64,000 nt of DNA, from contig NZ_JAGQBU010000006.1 of the NCBI RefSeq assembly GCF_024345795.1, positions 1-64,000 of the forward strand, in the 5' to 3' direction. Source of the DNA: Synechococcus sp. J7-Johnson (lineage in GTDB: Bacteria > Cyanobacteriota > Cyanobacteriia > PCC-6307 > Cyanobiaceae). Made by a program: the position numbers and the translations under genes. Under the pieces are notes generated by a model. It ran no database searches, was not told the origin of the DNA, and saw only the letters and a program-made list of their open reading frames with translations. This document shows positions 63,044 to 64,000 of this stretch, piece after piece. Each line of letters begins with the position of its first letter. Position 1 is the first letter of the stretch.

Positions 63044-64000
63044 GACTCTCCAAGCCACTGGCAAGAACGCTAAGCAAGGCGTGATCGCCGTGGCCCTGGG
63101 GGATCCCGCCGGCATCGGCGCTGAGGTGACCCTCAAGTCTCTGGCGGCCCTGCAGGCGAAGGGCGCAGCTGTGGATGTGGTGCTGGTGGGCTGCCGCCGC
63201 TGGCTGGAGCAGACCTACATGGACCTGCGCGACCGCAGCGGGACGCCGCTGGCTGATCCAGCTGGCTTTCCCATCCTTGATCGGCCCCTGCAGGAGACGA
63301 TCGACCCGGGCCAGGGGACCGCGGCCAGTGGTGCCGCCAGCTTCGCCTGGTTGAGTGCGGCTGCGGATCTTGTGCTCAGCGGCCAGGCCCTGGCTCTGAC
63401 CACGGCGCCTATCGCCAAACATGCCTGGCACGCCGCCGGTCATCTCTACCCGGGTCAGACCGAGCGGCTGGCGGAACTCTGCGGGCGGGAGCAGGCCTCG
63501 ATGCTGTTCACCGCCCGCTCACCAGGCGGCAGCTGGCGGCTGAACACGTTGCTGGCCACAACCCACATCCCCCTGGCCCGGGTTCCCCTGGCCCTCAACC
63601 CCGCCCTTGTGGAGCATCAACTGGATGTGCTGCTGGCGTTCTGCAAGCGCTTTATCGCCCATCCCAGCCTGACGGTGGCCGGTCTGAATCCCCATGCCGG
63701 CGAAGGCGGCCAGCTGGGGGAGGAGGAGCAGGACTGGCTGATTCCCCTGCTGGAGAGCTGGCGGCAGCGACACCCCACAGTGACTTTGAGGGGGCCGCTG
63801 CCGCCTGACAGCTGCTGGCTGGGTGCAGCGGCTGCCTGGCGAGGCGAAGGGCAGGGAGCCGACGGTTACCTGGCGCTGTATCACGATCAGGGCCTGATCC
63901 CGGTCAAGCTGCTGGCCTTCGATGCCGCCGTGAACACCACCCTGGGGCTGCCCTTCCTGCGCACTTCTCCTGATCACGGCACCGGCTTCGACATTGCCGG
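63042..64000 (+). CDS. pdxA: 4-hydroxythreonine-4-phosphate dehydrogenase (partial)
   Basis: At least 319 codons, open at the window end; the family length is about 330-350, so only a short tail is missing. VIAVALGDPAGIGAEVTLKS opens the conserved part. LALTTAPIAKHAWHAAGHLY with its metal-binding His, LNTLLATTHIPLARVPLAL, VAGLNPHAGEGGQLGEEE and LYHDQGLIPVKLLAFDAAVN, then RTSPDHGTGFDIAG, hold the remaining metal and substrate ligands. PdxA oxidises 4-phosphohydroxythreonine on the way to pyridoxal phosphate. The ATG at 63042 is the first available; a GTG about 13 codons later is an alternative. Confidence 0.95.
   Translation, partial: MTLQATGKNAKQGVIAVALGDPAGIGAEVTLKSLAALQAKGAAVDVVLVGCRRWLEQTYMDLRDRSGTPLADPAGFPILDRPLQETIDPGQGTAASGAASFAWLSAAADLVLSGQALALTTAPIAKHAWHAAGHLYPGQTERLAELCGREQASMLFTARSPGGSWRLNTLLATTHIPLARVPLALNPALVEHQLDVLLAFCKRFIAHPSLTVAGLNPHAGEGGQLGEEEQDWLIPLLESWRQRHPTVTLRGPLPPDSCWLGAAAAWRGEGQGADGYLALYHDQGLIPVKLLAFDAAVNTTLGLPFLRTSPDHGTGFDIA

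Overview
The window looks like a chromosomal segment of a GC-rich picocyanobacterium of the Cyanobium/Synechococcus (alpha-cyanobacterial) lineage. The evidence is cyanobacterial marker genes (psbZ, psb34, sqdB, sqdX, a Ycf37-like TPR protein, a four-ACT aspartate kinase), several cyanobacteria-only small proteins, high GC outside one island, and a dense mostly single-copy layout. The genus is inferred from composition and gene content, not from a database comparison.

Layout. (1) 1-720: a gene-poor edge with a decayed 5' fragment of a transposase. (2) 725-16397: a surface-glycan island. It has a DUF5672 protein, a methyltransferase, two free-standing sulfotransferases, a 985-aa sulfotransferase/GT2 fusion, a GT2, four GT4 enzymes, a GT2-GT4 fusion and a two-gene Wzt/Wzm-type ABC exporter. 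Base composition becomes clearly AT-rich from about 13450 to 16100, which suggests transfer. Together the genes could build, sulfate, methylate and export a polysaccharide. (3) 16422-30528: housekeeping genes: ribH, psbZ, mutS, a cobH-DUF6165 fusion, holA, lysC, a phosphoglycosyl transferase, uvrB, a holin-like membrane protein, DUF561, tilS and a small repeat-like protein. (4) 30560-41148: rnj, dapA and asd on the minus strand, facing tig-clpP-clpX, an LRAT-type protein and dnaX. A 402-bp asd/tig gap holds unexplained foldable sequence. (5) 41160-49821: a membrane GT2, a SpoIID protein, rpmI-rplT, the Ycf37-like gene, thiG, psb34 and the sulfolipid genes sqdB-sqdX. (6) 49806-56918: mrdA, two unknown genes, guaA and cbiD on the minus strand, then a class V aminotransferase and tRNA-Gly(CCC). 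(7) 56952-64000: small cyanobacterial proteins, a half-length AbrB-type membrane protein, a DUF6554 protein, a lipoprotein, a HARP-like SNF2 helicase divergent from an HNH nuclease, a reductase-like SDR protein, and pdxA, cut by the window end.

Threads that link regions: lysC, asd and dapA supply the aspartate-to-lysine route; cobH and cbiD belong to corrin synthesis; tig, clpP and clpX form a protein-quality block; psbZ, psb34, the Ycf37-like protein and sulfolipid synthesis serve the photosynthetic membrane. The most promising material for follow-up is the sulfated-glycan island, the CobH-DUF6165 fusion, the LRAT-type protein between clpX and dnaX, the HARP-helicase/HNH pair, and the structured asd/tig gap. 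No CRISPR array, intact insertion sequence, rRNA or prophage was seen.
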